Shown piece after piece: positions 9,892 through 17,111 of a stretch of DNA of 64,000 bases. The notes under the pieces were generated by a model. That model did no database searches. It saw nothing but the letters and a program-made list of their open reading frames with translations, and was not told the DNA's origin. Within the stretch, counting starts at the first letter, position 1. The number at the start of each line of letters is the position of its first letter. Origin of the DNA: DATEDA01 sp963820965 (GTDB lineage: Bacteria; Pseudomonadota; Gammaproteobacteria; Burkholderiales; SG8-39); the NCBI GenBank assembly GCA_963820965.1, contig CAWGCC010000031.1, forward strand, positions 1-64,000, written 5' to 3'. A program made the translations under genes and the position numbers.

Positions 9892-9906
9892 GTTTCCGCA
9901 AGAAAC
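9892..9906. promoter_or_regulatory. Inverted-repeat enhancer-like site, GTTTC-N5-GAAAC, upstream of soxC
   Basis: The sequence reads GTTTC CGCAA GAAAC and is followed by ACACCGGC-like bases. Its centre (9899) is 85 bases before the GG of the -24 element at 9984. The same repeat with the same arm spacing, the same right-hand extension and the same 85-base distance occurs at 12062-12076. This is what is expected of a binding site for a sigma-54-dependent activator. The regulator is not identified. Confidence 0.65.
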
Positions 9907-9982
9907 ACCGGCGACTGCGGAGCGCCGCGGTCCCGCAACCGCACACTCAGAGGCGACAATGGGTTAGATTGCTCACCGCCAA

Positions 9983-9998
9983 TGGCACGCTTCATGCA
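9983..9998 (+). promoter_or_regulatory. Sigma-54-type -24/-12 promoter of soxCD
   Basis: The sequence TGGCACG-CTTCA-TGCA matches the sigma-54 consensus, with GG and GC separated by exactly ten bases. Transcription would begin around 10010, about 60 bases before soxC. The match is by eye; sigma-54 use also needs a bacterial enhancer-binding protein, for which the upstream inverted repeat is a candidate site. Confidence 0.7.
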
Positions 9999-10068
9999 CT
10001 GTTCTTCTTGATTACGGGGCGAAGAACCCCGGACTAGCGGCGCGGCGCCGCACACCGAAGGAGGATCC

Positions 10069-11391
10069 ATGGCAAGCGACACCCGACTGCGTTCCCTACC
10101 GAGACGAACCCTGTTGGCGAGGGAGGAAGAGGCGAGGCTCGAATCCGAGGACCGGCGCGCGTTCCTCCGCAAGAGCGCTGCCATGGCGGGCGGCGCGCTC
10201 GCCGCCGGCAGCGTCGCCGCCACCGCCCGCGCGGCGCCCCTCGCGGTCCCGCCGGCGGCGCAGGAGATGGGCCGGCCGATCCCGCCGGCGATGTACGGCA
10301 TGCCCTCGAAGTACGAGGCGCACGTCGCCCGCCGGCGCACCGACGTGTTCGTCAACCGCCAGAACTGGTCCGACTGGAGCATGACGCCGCTCCAGCACCA
10401 GTACGGCATCGTCACCCCGAACGGCCTGATCTACGAGCGCCACCACGCCGGCACGCCGGACATCGACCCGAAGACCCACAAGCTCGTCATCCACGGCATG
10501 GTGCGGCAGCCGCTCGTCTTCTCGATGGAAGACCTGATGCGCTACCCGACCGTGTCGCGCTTCTACTTCCTCGAATGCTCGGGCAACGGCCTCGCCGACT
10601 GGCTGAAGCCCGCCTCGACCACCGTGCAGCAGACGCACGGGCTGCTCGCGGGCGCGCAGTGGACCGGGATCCCGGTGTCGTGGCTGCTCGACGAAGCGGG
10701 CGTGCAGCCCGGGGCGAAGTGGCTCGCCTTCGAAGGCGCCGACGGCTCCAACCACACGCGCTCGATGCCGATCGAGAAGGTGCTCGACGACTGCCTGCTC
10801 GTGTACGCGTCGAACGGCGAGATGCTACGTCCCGAGAACGGCTACCCGCTGCGCCTCCTCGTTCCCGGCTGGGAGGGGAACGTTTCGGTCAAGTGGCTAC
10901 GCCGTATCAAGGTAGGCGACGAGCCGTGGCACTTTCGGAGCGAGACGGCGCGCTATACCGATCCGATGCCGGGCGGCAAGTGGCGCCAGTTCAGCTTCGA
11001 GATGGAGTGCAAGTCGGTGATCACCCGTCCCTCGGGCGGCATGAAGCTCGGCGCGCCGGGGTGGTACGAGATCCAGGGTCTCGCGTGGTCGGGCAACGGC
11101 CGCATCACGGCGGTCGACGTCACGCTCGACGGCGGCCGGAGCTGGCAGGAGGCGGCGCTCGACCAGCCGGTCCTGGATCGCTGCCTGACCGAGTTCCGCT
11201 TCCGGTGGAACTGGGACGGCCGCCCGGCAGTGATCGGGAGCCGCGCGGTCGACTCCACCGGCTACGTCCAGCCGACGGTGGCCGACCTGCAGAAGACGCG
11301 CGCGATCGTCGGCTTCGTGCAGCACCACAACGCCATCCAGCCGTGGTCCGTGGCGGCGAACGGGGAGGTGAAAAATGCGATCCCGGGTTGA
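10069..11391 (+). CDS. soxC: SoxC-like molybdenum-containing sulfane/sulfite dehydrogenase subunit
   Basis: This is a 440-residue sulfite-oxidase-family enzyme. A Tat signal is present at about residues 29-55 (DRRAFLRKSAAMAGG), so it is exported folded to the periplasm. SoxC-type sequence follows: YGIVTPNGLIYERHHAG, the molybdenum-ligand Cys in FLECSGNG, and EGADGSNHTRSMP. The C-terminal dimerisation domain has the typical WSGNGRITAVDVTLDGGRSW motif. It oxidises sulfane sulfur bound to SoxY or, in Sor-type enzymes, free sulfite. No soxYZ, soxB or soxAX is present here, so a role as a free sulfite dehydrogenase is plausible. It overlaps soxD by 17 bases. Confidence 0.88.
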   Translation: MASDTRLRSLPRRTLLAREEEARLESEDRRAFLRKSAAMAGGALAAGSVAATARAAPLAVPPAAQEMGRPIPPAMYGMPSKYEAHVARRRTDVFVNRQNWSDWSMTPLQHQYGIVTPNGLIYERHHAGTPDIDPKTHKLVIHGMVRQPLVFSMEDLMRYPTVSRFYFLECSGNGLADWLKPASTTVQQTHGLLAGAQWTGIPVSWLLDEAGVQPGAKWLAFEGADGSNHTRSMPIEKVLDDCLLVYASNGEMLRPENGYPLRLLVPGWEGNVSVKWLRRIKVGDEPWHFRSETARYTDPMPGGKWRQFSFEMECKSVITRPSGGMKLGAPGWYEIQGLAWSGNGRITAVDVTLDGGRSWQEAALDQPVLDRCLTEFRFRWNWDGRPAVIGSRAVDSTGYVQPTVADLQKTRAIVGFVQHHNAIQPWSVAANGEVKNAIPG

Positions 11392-11972
11392 GGTCGTCGG
11401 TCTCGTTGCCGCGGTTGCGCTCGCCGCCGCCGGCTGTGCGCAGATGCAGCACACGGCGTCGACCCCGGCGAAGCCCGCGGTGGGCTACGGCAAGCCGATC
11501 AGCGAAGCCGACATCGCGCCGTGGAATATCGACATTCGCACCTCGGACGGCCGGGGGCTCCCGGCCGGCAGCGGCACGGTCGCCGCAGGGAAAGAGCATC
11601 TACGACGCCAAGTGCCTGGCATGCCACGGCGCGGATGCAAAAGGAGGCGCCGTCTACGGGACCATGGTCGGCGGCATCGGGTCGTTCACCGGGAGCCCCC
11701 GCATCCTCACGCCGGGCAGCATGTACCCGTACGCGCCGATCCTTTTCGACTACATCCGCCGCACCATGCCGATGGACCGGCCGCTGAGCCTCACGCCGGA
11801 CGAGGTGTACGCGCTCTCGGCGTACATCCTGAACCTGAACGGACTGGTGCCAGCCAACGCGGTGATGGACGCGAACACCTTGCCGAAGGTCCAGATGCCG
11901 AATCGGGACGGGTTCATCCGTGACGACCGGCCGGACGCGAAGGCGGTGCGCTGCATGACCGGCTGCAAGTAA
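11375..11972 (+). CDS. soxD: SoxD/SorB-like c-type cytochrome, one frameshift
   Basis: This is the electron acceptor of SoxC. It begins inside the soxC end (MRSRVEVVGLVAAVALAAAGC), giving a signal peptide with a lipobox-like AAGC, then GYGKPISEADIAPWNIDI, a SoxD-like stretch. The frame changes near 11588; adding one base (or removing two) connects TVAA to GKSIYDAKCLACHGADAKGG, which carries the single haem motif CLACH. The axial Met is probably one of those in the GSMYPYAP to RTMPMDRPLSL region. At about 198 residues with one haem it is shorter than the dihaem SoxD of Paracoccus and closer to SorB-like partners. Confidence 0.8.
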
Positions 11973-11993
11973 CGACGCGCGCTAGACCGCGAC

Positions 11994-12035
11994 CGGCGAC
12001 CGGCCGAAGCAATCGACCGGTCGCCGTTCTTTCTC
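11994..12035 (+). terminator. Rho-independent terminator after soxD
   Basis: A perfect ten-base inverted repeat, CGGCGACCGG (11994-12003) and CCGGTCGCCG (12017-12026), with a 13-base loop, is followed by TTCTTTCTC. It lies 22 bases after the soxD stop and just before the regulatory region of the next operon, separating the two transcription units. Confidence 0.65.
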
Positions 12036-12060
12036 CGGCGGGCCGTGCGCACCGGCGGCC

Positions 12061-12077
12061 TGTTTCCCTCGGAAACA
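12061..12077. promoter_or_regulatory. Inverted-repeat enhancer-like site upstream of the oxygenase operon
   Basis: The sequence TGTTTCC-CTC-GGAAACA is a 17-base perfect inverted repeat around a three-base centre, followed by CCGGC. Within it GTTTC and GAAAC are five bases apart, as at 9892-9906. The centre (12069) is 85 bases before the GG of the -24 element, the same distance as at soxC. It probably binds the same sigma-54 activator. Confidence 0.7.
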
Positions 12078-12152
12078 CCGGCCGCCGGCCGGGAGCCTGA
12101 GGCAGGTGCCACATCGGCCGGGAAATTAGTGATTTAGCCCGCACCCCCCGCG

Positions 12153-12168
12153 TGGCACAGAATCTGCG
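12153..12168 (+). promoter_or_regulatory. Sigma-54-type -24/-12 promoter of the Rieske oxygenase operon
   Basis: The sequence TGGCACAGAATCTGCG has GG and GC separated by exactly ten bases (12154-12155 and 12166-12167). Transcription should start near 12178, about 35 bases before the oxygenase ATG. The -24 half is a perfect TGGCAC; the -12 half is CTGC rather than TTGC. Confidence 0.7.
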
Positions 12169-12212
12169 ATAGTTTTGGGGATCGATTTCCGAGCTCACGA
12201 CAGGAGCACGCC

Positions 12213-13424
12213 ATGGCGAAGACCGCGGCCGACTGGGCCGCCCGACCGAAGTTCCCGCCGACGCACTACGTCGACTCGCGGATCTACACGGACGCGGGCA
12301 TCTTCGCGGAGGAGCGCGAGAAGCTCTTCCGCCCGAGCTGGATCATCGCCTGCCACGAGTCGGAGATCCCGAACGCCTTCGACTACCGGCTCTTCAGCCA
12401 CCCCGCCGGCGCACCGCTGATCGTGGTGCGCGGCGACGACGCGAAGGTGCGCACCTTCTACAACATCTGCCCGCACCGCGGGAACACCATCCTCTACGAC
12501 CCCGCCGGCAACGCGAAGCGGATGACGTGCATCTTCCACCAGTGGTCGTTCGACACCCGCGGCAGCTGCATCGACATCTCGCGCGGCGAGCAGGGCTACC
12601 AGGACCGCTACGGGAAGCAGGATGCGAGCCTGCGGGAGGTGCGGACCGAGGTCGCGTACGGCGGCTTCGTGTGGGTGAACGTGGACGACGGCGCGATGCC
12701 GCTCGCGGAGTTCATCGGCGGCGCGATGGACATCCTCGAGCCGTACATGCGCGAACCCATGGAAGTGTTCCACTTCCACAAGGCGCGCGTGCGCACGAAC
12801 TTCAAGCTGTGGCACGACACGAACAGCGAGTTCTACCACGACTATCTGCACTACTTCAATCGCATCACCGGCATGATGCAGCCCGGCTATTTCGAGCGGA
12901 AGTACACCGCGTTCCCGCATGGCCACGCGACCGTCGGCTCGATGCAGATCCAGTACGACAAGTACGATGGGTCGGTGGAGCGCGCGGTCGGCTGGCCGGG
13001 GCTCGCGCGCGGCGGCTGGTACATGGTCGACGTCTTCCCGGGGATGACCTACAACCTGCGCACCTCCGTCATGCGGATCGACACGTCGATTCCGCTCGGG
13101 CCGAACGAAGTCCTGATCGAGTTCCGCGGGCTCGGGCTCAAGAGCGACACGCCCGAGGAGCGCGCACAACGCGTCTTCGACCACAACATGATCTGGGGGC
13201 CGTTCGGCCGCAACCTCCACGAGGACCTCCTCGGCGTGCACGGCCAGGGCCGCGCGATGCGCGAAGGCACCGACTCGCGCTGGGTGATCCAGGGCCGCGA
13301 GGAGGGGAACACCATCCACGACGAGGTCGGGATGCGCCATTACTACGCCGAGTGGAGCCGGCGCATGGGCCGCCCCTCGTACGACCCGCATCTCGAAGGG
13401 AAGCCGGCGCGGGCGGCCGCGTAG
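12213..13424 (+). CDS. Rieske oxygenase alpha subunit, possibly an alkanesulfonate (MsmA-like) oxygenase
   Basis: This is a 403-residue ring-hydroxylating-type oxygenase. The Rieske cluster ligands are C86, H88, C106 and H109 (CPH then CIFH, 17 residues between). The iron site lies near residues 201-213 in NSEFYHDYLH; the two His are three residues apart where most of the family has four. The gene order (alpha, beta, reductase, Rieske ferredoxin, then an SsuA-type transporter) mirrors methanesulfonate monooxygenase msmABCD-EFGH. From memory, MsmA has a longer Cys-His spacing in its Rieske motif, so this is not a canonical MsmA. The substrate is inferred: an organosulfonate is favoured by the neighbouring sulfite oxidases, and aromatic substrates remain possible. 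Confidence 0.75.
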   Translation: MAKTAADWAARPKFPPTHYVDSRIYTDAGIFAEEREKLFRPSWIIACHESEIPNAFDYRLFSHPAGAPLIVVRGDDAKVRTFYNICPHRGNTILYDPAGNAKRMTCIFHQWSFDTRGSCIDISRGEQGYQDRYGKQDASLREVRTEVAYGGFVWVNVDDGAMPLAEFIGGAMDILEPYMREPMEVFHFHKARVRTNFKLWHDTNSEFYHDYLHYFNRITGMMQPGYFERKYTAFPHGHATVGSMQIQYDKYDGSVERAVGWPGLARGGWYMVDVFPGMTYNLRTSVMRIDTSIPLGPNEVLIEFRGLGLKSDTPEERAQRVFDHNMIWGPFGRNLHEDLLGVHGQGRAMREGTDSRWVIQGREEGNTIHDEVGMRHYYAEWSRRMGRPSYDPHLEGKPARAAA

Positions 13425-13434
13425 GGGAACGCCG

Positions 13435-13905
13435 GTGGCGACTCCAGAGCAGCGCCTCGCGGTCGAGGAGCTCGTCTACCGCAGCTGCCTCGCGCTCGAC
13501 GCGAAGGACTGGAAGGCGTTCCTCGATCTCTGCGACCCCGCATTCCGTTACACGATTGCGACCTACAGCCCCGAGATCCGCAAGGACATGGTCTGGCTCG
13601 ACCACGACAAGGCCGGCATGACGACGCTGTTCACCAACCTCCCCAGGCACAACAGCGACCATTCGCCGATCACCCGGCATGCGACCGTGTACACCGTCGA
13701 CGTCAGGAACGGCGGCGCCGAGGCCGAAGCGGTCTCGGCGCTGCAGGTCTTCAAGACCTCGCTCGACGGCGGCGCAACCGAGCTCTTCGCGGTCGGCCGC
13801 TTCCACGACACCGTCAGGCTCGACGGCGCCAGCCCCAGGCTCTTGAGGCGCACGGTTCGACTCGAAACCCGCCTGCTCGGGTTCGGCTACCACGTCCCGT
13901 TCTGA
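13435..13905 (+). CDS. Small (beta) subunit of the Rieske oxygenase, NTF2-like
   Basis: This 156-residue protein with a GTG start lies 10 bases after the alpha subunit and has a GGGGAAC ribosome site. The sequence EELVYRSCLALDAKDWKAFL followed by PAFRYTIATYSPE is typical of SnoaL/NTF2-fold beta subunits, which stabilise the alpha trimer without catalytic residues. The segment WLDHDKAGMTTLFTNL with PRHNSDHSPITRHA resembles, from memory, the beta subunit of methanesulfonate monooxygenase. It ends directly against the next ATG with no spacer, so the genes are translationally coupled. Confidence 0.75.
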   Translation: MATPEQRLAVEELVYRSCLALDAKDWKAFLDLCDPAFRYTIATYSPEIRKDMVWLDHDKAGMTTLFTNLPRHNSDHSPITRHATVYTVDVRNGGAEAEAVSALQVFKTSLDGGATELFAVGRFHDTVRLDGASPRLLRRTVRLETRLLGFGYHVPF

Positions 13906-14946
13906 ATGCGAGTCCAGGTGAACGCGCGCAACCGCGCCTACGAGTTCGAGGCCGAGCCCGGAGAAAAGATCCTGTTCGCGGGCCTGCGCGCGCGCGTCGA
14001 CCTGCCGTACGAGTGCGGGACCGGCACCTGCGGCACCTGCAAGGCGCGGCTCGTCGACGGTCGCGTGGACGACGGCTGGCCCGAGGCGCCGGGCCGCAAG
14101 TATCTCAAGGGCGCCGGCGAGTTCCTGATGTGCCAGTGCGCGGCAGCGGGGGACGTGACCGCCGAGGTGGCGAGCTTCGTGTACGCGGCGGACTCGGGCG
14201 CCTGCCCGGCGGCAGGCGCAGCCGGCGTCGTCTCCGGCGCGCGGGCGCTGACGCAGGACGTCATGGCCTTCGAGATCGAGCTCGACCGCCCGATCGACTT
14301 CGACGCCGGACAGTTCATGGCGGTAACGATGCCGGGCATCCCCGGGTGCCGCGGCTACTCGATGGTCAACTTCGACCGACGCACGCGCAAGCTCGGCTTC
14401 GTCGTCAAGAAGAAGCCCGGCGGCGGCGTATCGGAGTGGCTCTTCGCCGCGGATCGGCGCGCATCGCAGGTCGAGCTGTTCGGCCCGCTCGGCAAGGCCA
14501 CCTTCCACCCGAGCCTCGCCAAACACCTCCTCTGCATCGCCGGCGGCAGCGGCATCGCCGGGATGATGGCGATCCTCGCCCGGGCATGCGAGGAGCGCTA
14601 CTTCGCGCAGTTCCGGGGCGACGTGTTCTTCGGCGTGCGCACCATGGCCGATGCGTTCTACCTCGAGGAGCTCGCGGCGTTCCGGCGCGAGTTCCCCGAG
14701 AACCTCGCGATAACGATCGCCCTGTCCGACGAGGACGTGCCCGAGCGCGCTGCGCGCGAGCACCCGCTGCTCCGCTTCGAGCGGGGGCTGGTGCACGAAG
14801 TGGCGAAGAATGCGATGCAGGGCCGGTTCCAGAACGTCCGGGCGTACCTCGCCGGGCCGCCGCCGGCGGTTGACGCGGCCATCAGGTTTCTGCTGCTGGA
14901 AGCGAAGCTGACCGCGGACAACATCAGGTACGACAAGTTCAGTTGA
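13906..14946 (+). CDS. Oxygenase reductase: plant-type 2Fe-2S, FAD and NAD domains
   Basis: This is a 346-residue electron-input component. The N-terminal ferredoxin domain has C37-x4-C42-x2-C45 (CGTGTCGTC) and a fourth Cys in FLMCQC (residues 76-78). The FAD domain contains QFMAVTMPG and RGYSMVNF, and the NAD domain GGSGIAGMMAIL. This is the ferredoxin-first arrangement of class IB and Msm-type reductases. It should transfer electrons from NADH to the Rieske ferredoxin encoded next. The start is the ATG adjoining the stop of the beta-subunit gene. It is followed by the 113-base repeat at 14950. Confidence 0.85.
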   Translation: MRVQVNARNRAYEFEAEPGEKILFAGLRARVDLPYECGTGTCGTCKARLVDGRVDDGWPEAPGRKYLKGAGEFLMCQCAAAGDVTAEVASFVYAADSGACPAAGAAGVVSGARALTQDVMAFEIELDRPIDFDAGQFMAVTMPGIPGCRGYSMVNFDRRTRKLGFVVKKKPGGGVSEWLFAADRRASQVELFGPLGKATFHPSLAKHLLCIAGGSGIAGMMAILARACEERYFAQFRGDVFFGVRTMADAFYLEELAAFRREFPENLAITIALSDEDVPERAAREHPLLRFERGLVHEVAKNAMQGRFQNVRAYLAGPPPAVDAAIRFLLLEAKLTADNIRYDKFS

Positions 14947-14949
14947 GCA

Positions 14950-15062
14950 GAAAACCGATGCCGAAGGCAGCGCTTTTCCTGACTTTGGGGAGCACGAGGG
15001 GAACCGGTGGGAAGGGAAGGGTCCCGCCGCCCTTCCCTGGCCCCTCGTATCGTGACGACTAG
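14950..15062 (+). repeat. 113-base hairpin-forming intergenic repeat, copy A
   Basis: This unit is repeated at 19325-19437 with ten mismatches by my hand count. It contains nested inverted repeats: an outer pair ACGAGGGG and CCCCTCGT, an inner pair GGGAAGGG and CCCTTCCC, and a leading GAAAACC with CTTTTC. Its last base is one base before the ATG of the Rieske-CAP_ED gene. Copy B also ends three bases before a start codon, so both occupy the same position relative to the gene downstream. A REP-like or RNA-level regulatory element is likely. Confidence 0.8.
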
Positions 15063-15063
15063 A

Positions 15064-15792
15064 ATGGGAAAGCGATTCGTATGCCGTGTGGGCGACGTTC
15101 CCGCGAACGCCATGAAGGAGTGCGAGGCCGACGGCGGCCTGAAGCTCCTCGTCGCGAACGCGGGCGGCGAGTTCTTCGGCTACCAGGCGGTGTGCCCGCA
15201 CCAGGACGTGCCGCTCTGCGAAGGCCTCTACGACGGCACGATGCTCACCTGCCACATGCACCTCTGGCAGTGGGACATCCGCAGCGGCGCGCCGGTGGGG
15301 CTCGCGGAGACGGCGCTCGAGCGCTACGACCTGTCGGTCGACGGCGACTCGATCTACATGGAGTCGAAGAGCGCGCTCGACGTGGGCCAGCTCTTCGCCG
15401 GCGCCTCCGAGTCGACGCTCGCGAAGCTCGCCGCACTGGCGAAGCGCGAGGAGTACGAGCAGGGCGCGACGATCTACGCCGTGGGCGACCCGGCCGAGGA
15501 CTTCTTCGTCCTCGACTCCGGAAGGGTCGAGTTCCGGATCGGGCGCGACGAGCGGACGAGCCCGGCCGGGTTCATGCTGCGCAAGGGCGAGGTGTTCGGC
15601 TGGGCGGCGCTGCTCGACAGCCACCCGCGACGGATCGCACGCGCCCGTTGCGAGGAACGCTCGACCGTGCTCCGCATCGACGGAAGACAGACGCTACAGG
15701 CGCTCGAGGCCGATCCGGCCTCGGGTTTTCTGGTAATGAAACGGCTCTCGGCGCTGATCGCGCGCTATCTCGCCGAGCCGGGTGCGAAGTGA
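15064..15792 (+). CDS. Rieske ferredoxin fused to a CAP_ED (cyclic-nucleotide-binding-like) domain
   Basis: This is a 242-residue two-domain protein. Residues 1-105 form a Rieske ferredoxin with C44, H46, C63 and H66 (CPH then CHMH) that should shuttle electrons from the reductase to the oxygenase. Residues about 115-238 form a CAP_ED fold: YEQGATIYAVGDPAEDFFVL, GEVFGWAALL, RRIARARC. There is no DNA-binding domain. In the ligand loop the usual GE is GW, so the ribose-binding Glu is missing while the Arg is kept. Related CAP_ED domains occur in the permease at 17112 and the protein at 57879. I chose ATG 15064 because the Rieske domain starts there; a longer frame would read through the repeat. 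Confidence 0.85.
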   Translation: MGKRFVCRVGDVPANAMKECEADGGLKLLVANAGGEFFGYQAVCPHQDVPLCEGLYDGTMLTCHMHLWQWDIRSGAPVGLAETALERYDLSVDGDSIYMESKSALDVGQLFAGASESTLAKLAALAKREEYEQGATIYAVGDPAEDFFVLDSGRVEFRIGRDERTSPAGFMLRKGEVFGWAALLDSHPRRIARARCEERSTVLRIDGRQTLQALEADPASGFLVMKRLSALIARYLAEPGAK

Positions 15793-15899
15793 CGGAGGAG
15801 GAGGAGCGCGAAGGACGGTAGCGACAGGCGGAAACAAGAACCCAACGATCCGCGGGCGGCATCGAAGTGCCGTTGCAACACTCACCTAAGGAGGAAGTC

Positions 15900-17021
15900 A
15901 TGAAAGCAGCAGCTGCACTCCGCTGGGCGCTCGCGGTGCTCGCACCGCTCGCCCTGATGACCGGGCTCGCGCACGCGCAGGACGACTACGGCAAGCTCGG
16001 CGGGCCGGTCAAGATCACCGTCGGCTACCAGCCTTACTACACCCAGTCCTGGTCGGGTGTGGTGATGCGCGGCAAGAAGTTCTACGAGAAGTACCTGCCG
16101 GCCGGCTCGCAGGTCGAGTTCCAGATCGGCCTGCAGGGCGCGATCATCGTCAACAACATGCTCGCCGGGAAGCAGTCGATCGGCTACATGGGCGACATGC
16201 CGGCGATCGTGTCCACGACCAAGACCGAGACAGCCGACATCCGCCTGGTCGCGAACCTCGGGCTGGCGTTCGACCAGTGCAACATCTTCCTCGCGCGGAA
16301 CGACGCGCCGCAGTTCGACTCGCCGAAGGACTTCATCAAGTGGATCGACGGCAAGACCGTCGCCGTGCCGAAGGGCAGCTGCACCGACCGGTTCGCCCAG
16401 GCGACGTTCAAGAAGGAGAGCGTCAACCCGAAGGAGTACCTGAACCAGAACATCGAGGTGATCACCTCCAACTTCCGCGCCGGCAAGATCGACGCGGCGG
16501 TGATCTGGGAGCCGACCGCCTCGCGCCTGGTGCAGGAGGGCCTCGCGCGCCGGGTCGCCTCGGGCGCGAGCGTGCAGGAGAACGACGGCGGCTTCCTGGC
16601 GATGCGTGCCGACCTGATCAAGGCCCGGCCGGACGTCGTCAAGGGTTGGCTGCAGGCGGAGCTGGACGCTCAACTCTTCCTCGCCGATCCGAAGAACGCG
16701 GCCGAAGTGATCAAGATGGCGAAGGAGCAGACCACGGGCTTCTCCGAGCGCTCGCTCTGGTTCTCCCTCTACGGCACCTATCCGACGGCCGCGGGCGGCT
16801 GGCCGGTGCGGAACCAGCTGCACTACACGTTCACGCCGGAAGCGCGCGAGCTGATCAAGCGCGCCTCGGCGTTCCTGTACTCGATCAAGAGCATCAACGT
16901 CGAGACGCTGCGCCCCGAGGCGATCGACGCCAGCTGGACCGAGCAGGTCATGAAGGAGCGCAACGTCAAGGCCCCGATCGGCGAAGTGAAGGGGCTCCCC
17001 GACGCCCAGGCGCCCAAGTGA
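15900..17021 (+). CDS. Periplasmic substrate-binding protein, SsuA/TauA/NMT1 type
   Basis: This 373-residue protein starts at ATG 15900 after a consensus AAGGAGG (15888-15894). The signal peptide reads MKAAAALRWALAVLAPLALM and probably ends at AHAQ. The mature part shows the family pattern: VKITVGYQPYYTQSW, an ANLGLAFDQCNIFLARN strand, KTVAVPKGSCTDRFA, and NFRAGKIDAAVIWEPTA. The family binds sulfonates, nitrate, bicarbonate, thiamine precursors or aromatic acids. An organosulfonate is inferred here from the operon. It is the binding component for the transporters encoded at 17112-21188. Confidence 0.85.
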   Translation: MKAAAALRWALAVLAPLALMTGLAHAQDDYGKLGGPVKITVGYQPYYTQSWSGVVMRGKKFYEKYLPAGSQVEFQIGLQGAIIVNNMLAGKQSIGYMGDMPAIVSTTKTETADIRLVANLGLAFDQCNIFLARNDAPQFDSPKDFIKWIDGKTVAVPKGSCTDRFAQATFKKESVNPKEYLNQNIEVITSNFRAGKIDAAVIWEPTASRLVQEGLARRVASGASVQENDGGFLAMRADLIKARPDVVKGWLQAELDAQLFLADPKNAAEVIKMAKEQTTGFSERSLWFSLYGTYPTAAGGWPVRNQLHYTFTPEARELIKRASAFLYSIKSINVETLRPEAIDASWTEQVMKERNVKAPIGEVKGLPDAQAPK

Positions 17022-17070
17022 CCCGGCCGAGCGGCCGTCCGGCGCGGGTCCGCCGCCTCGCACGGCGGTG

Positions 17071-17093
17071 CCCGCTCCCCGCGCGGGAGCGGG
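17071..17093 (+). repeat. Stable GC hairpin between binding-protein and permease genes
   Basis: The arms CCCGCTCCC (17071-17079) and GGGAGCGGG (17085-17093) are perfect, with a five-base loop, and lie 50 bases after the binding-protein stop. There is no T-run. Such intercistronic hairpins often protect the upstream message, which would give more binding protein than permease. Confidence 0.55.
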
Positions 17094-17111
17094 GGTAGCG
17101 GCGAGGGGGAG

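Larger units (their letters stand above)
9719..10068. other. Regulatory intergenic region between the divergent 9718 gene and soxC
   Basis: About 350 bases without a gene. It holds the inverted repeat at 9892-9906 and the -24/-12 promoter at 9983-9998. A second -24/-12-spaced element lies at 9846-9859 (GGCACAGAATCCGC), almost identical to the promoter before the oxygenase operon at 12153 but lacking the leading T. The leader from about 10010 to 10068 ends in a GAAGGAGG-like ribosome site just before the soxC ATG. Confidence 0.6.

Noticed and set aside
12213..14946. A firm call of the oxygenase as methanesulfonate monooxygenase (msmABD)
   Set aside because: Gene order fits, but the Rieske motif spacing differs from what I recall for MsmA and no substrate evidence is available, so it is kept as a hypothesis.
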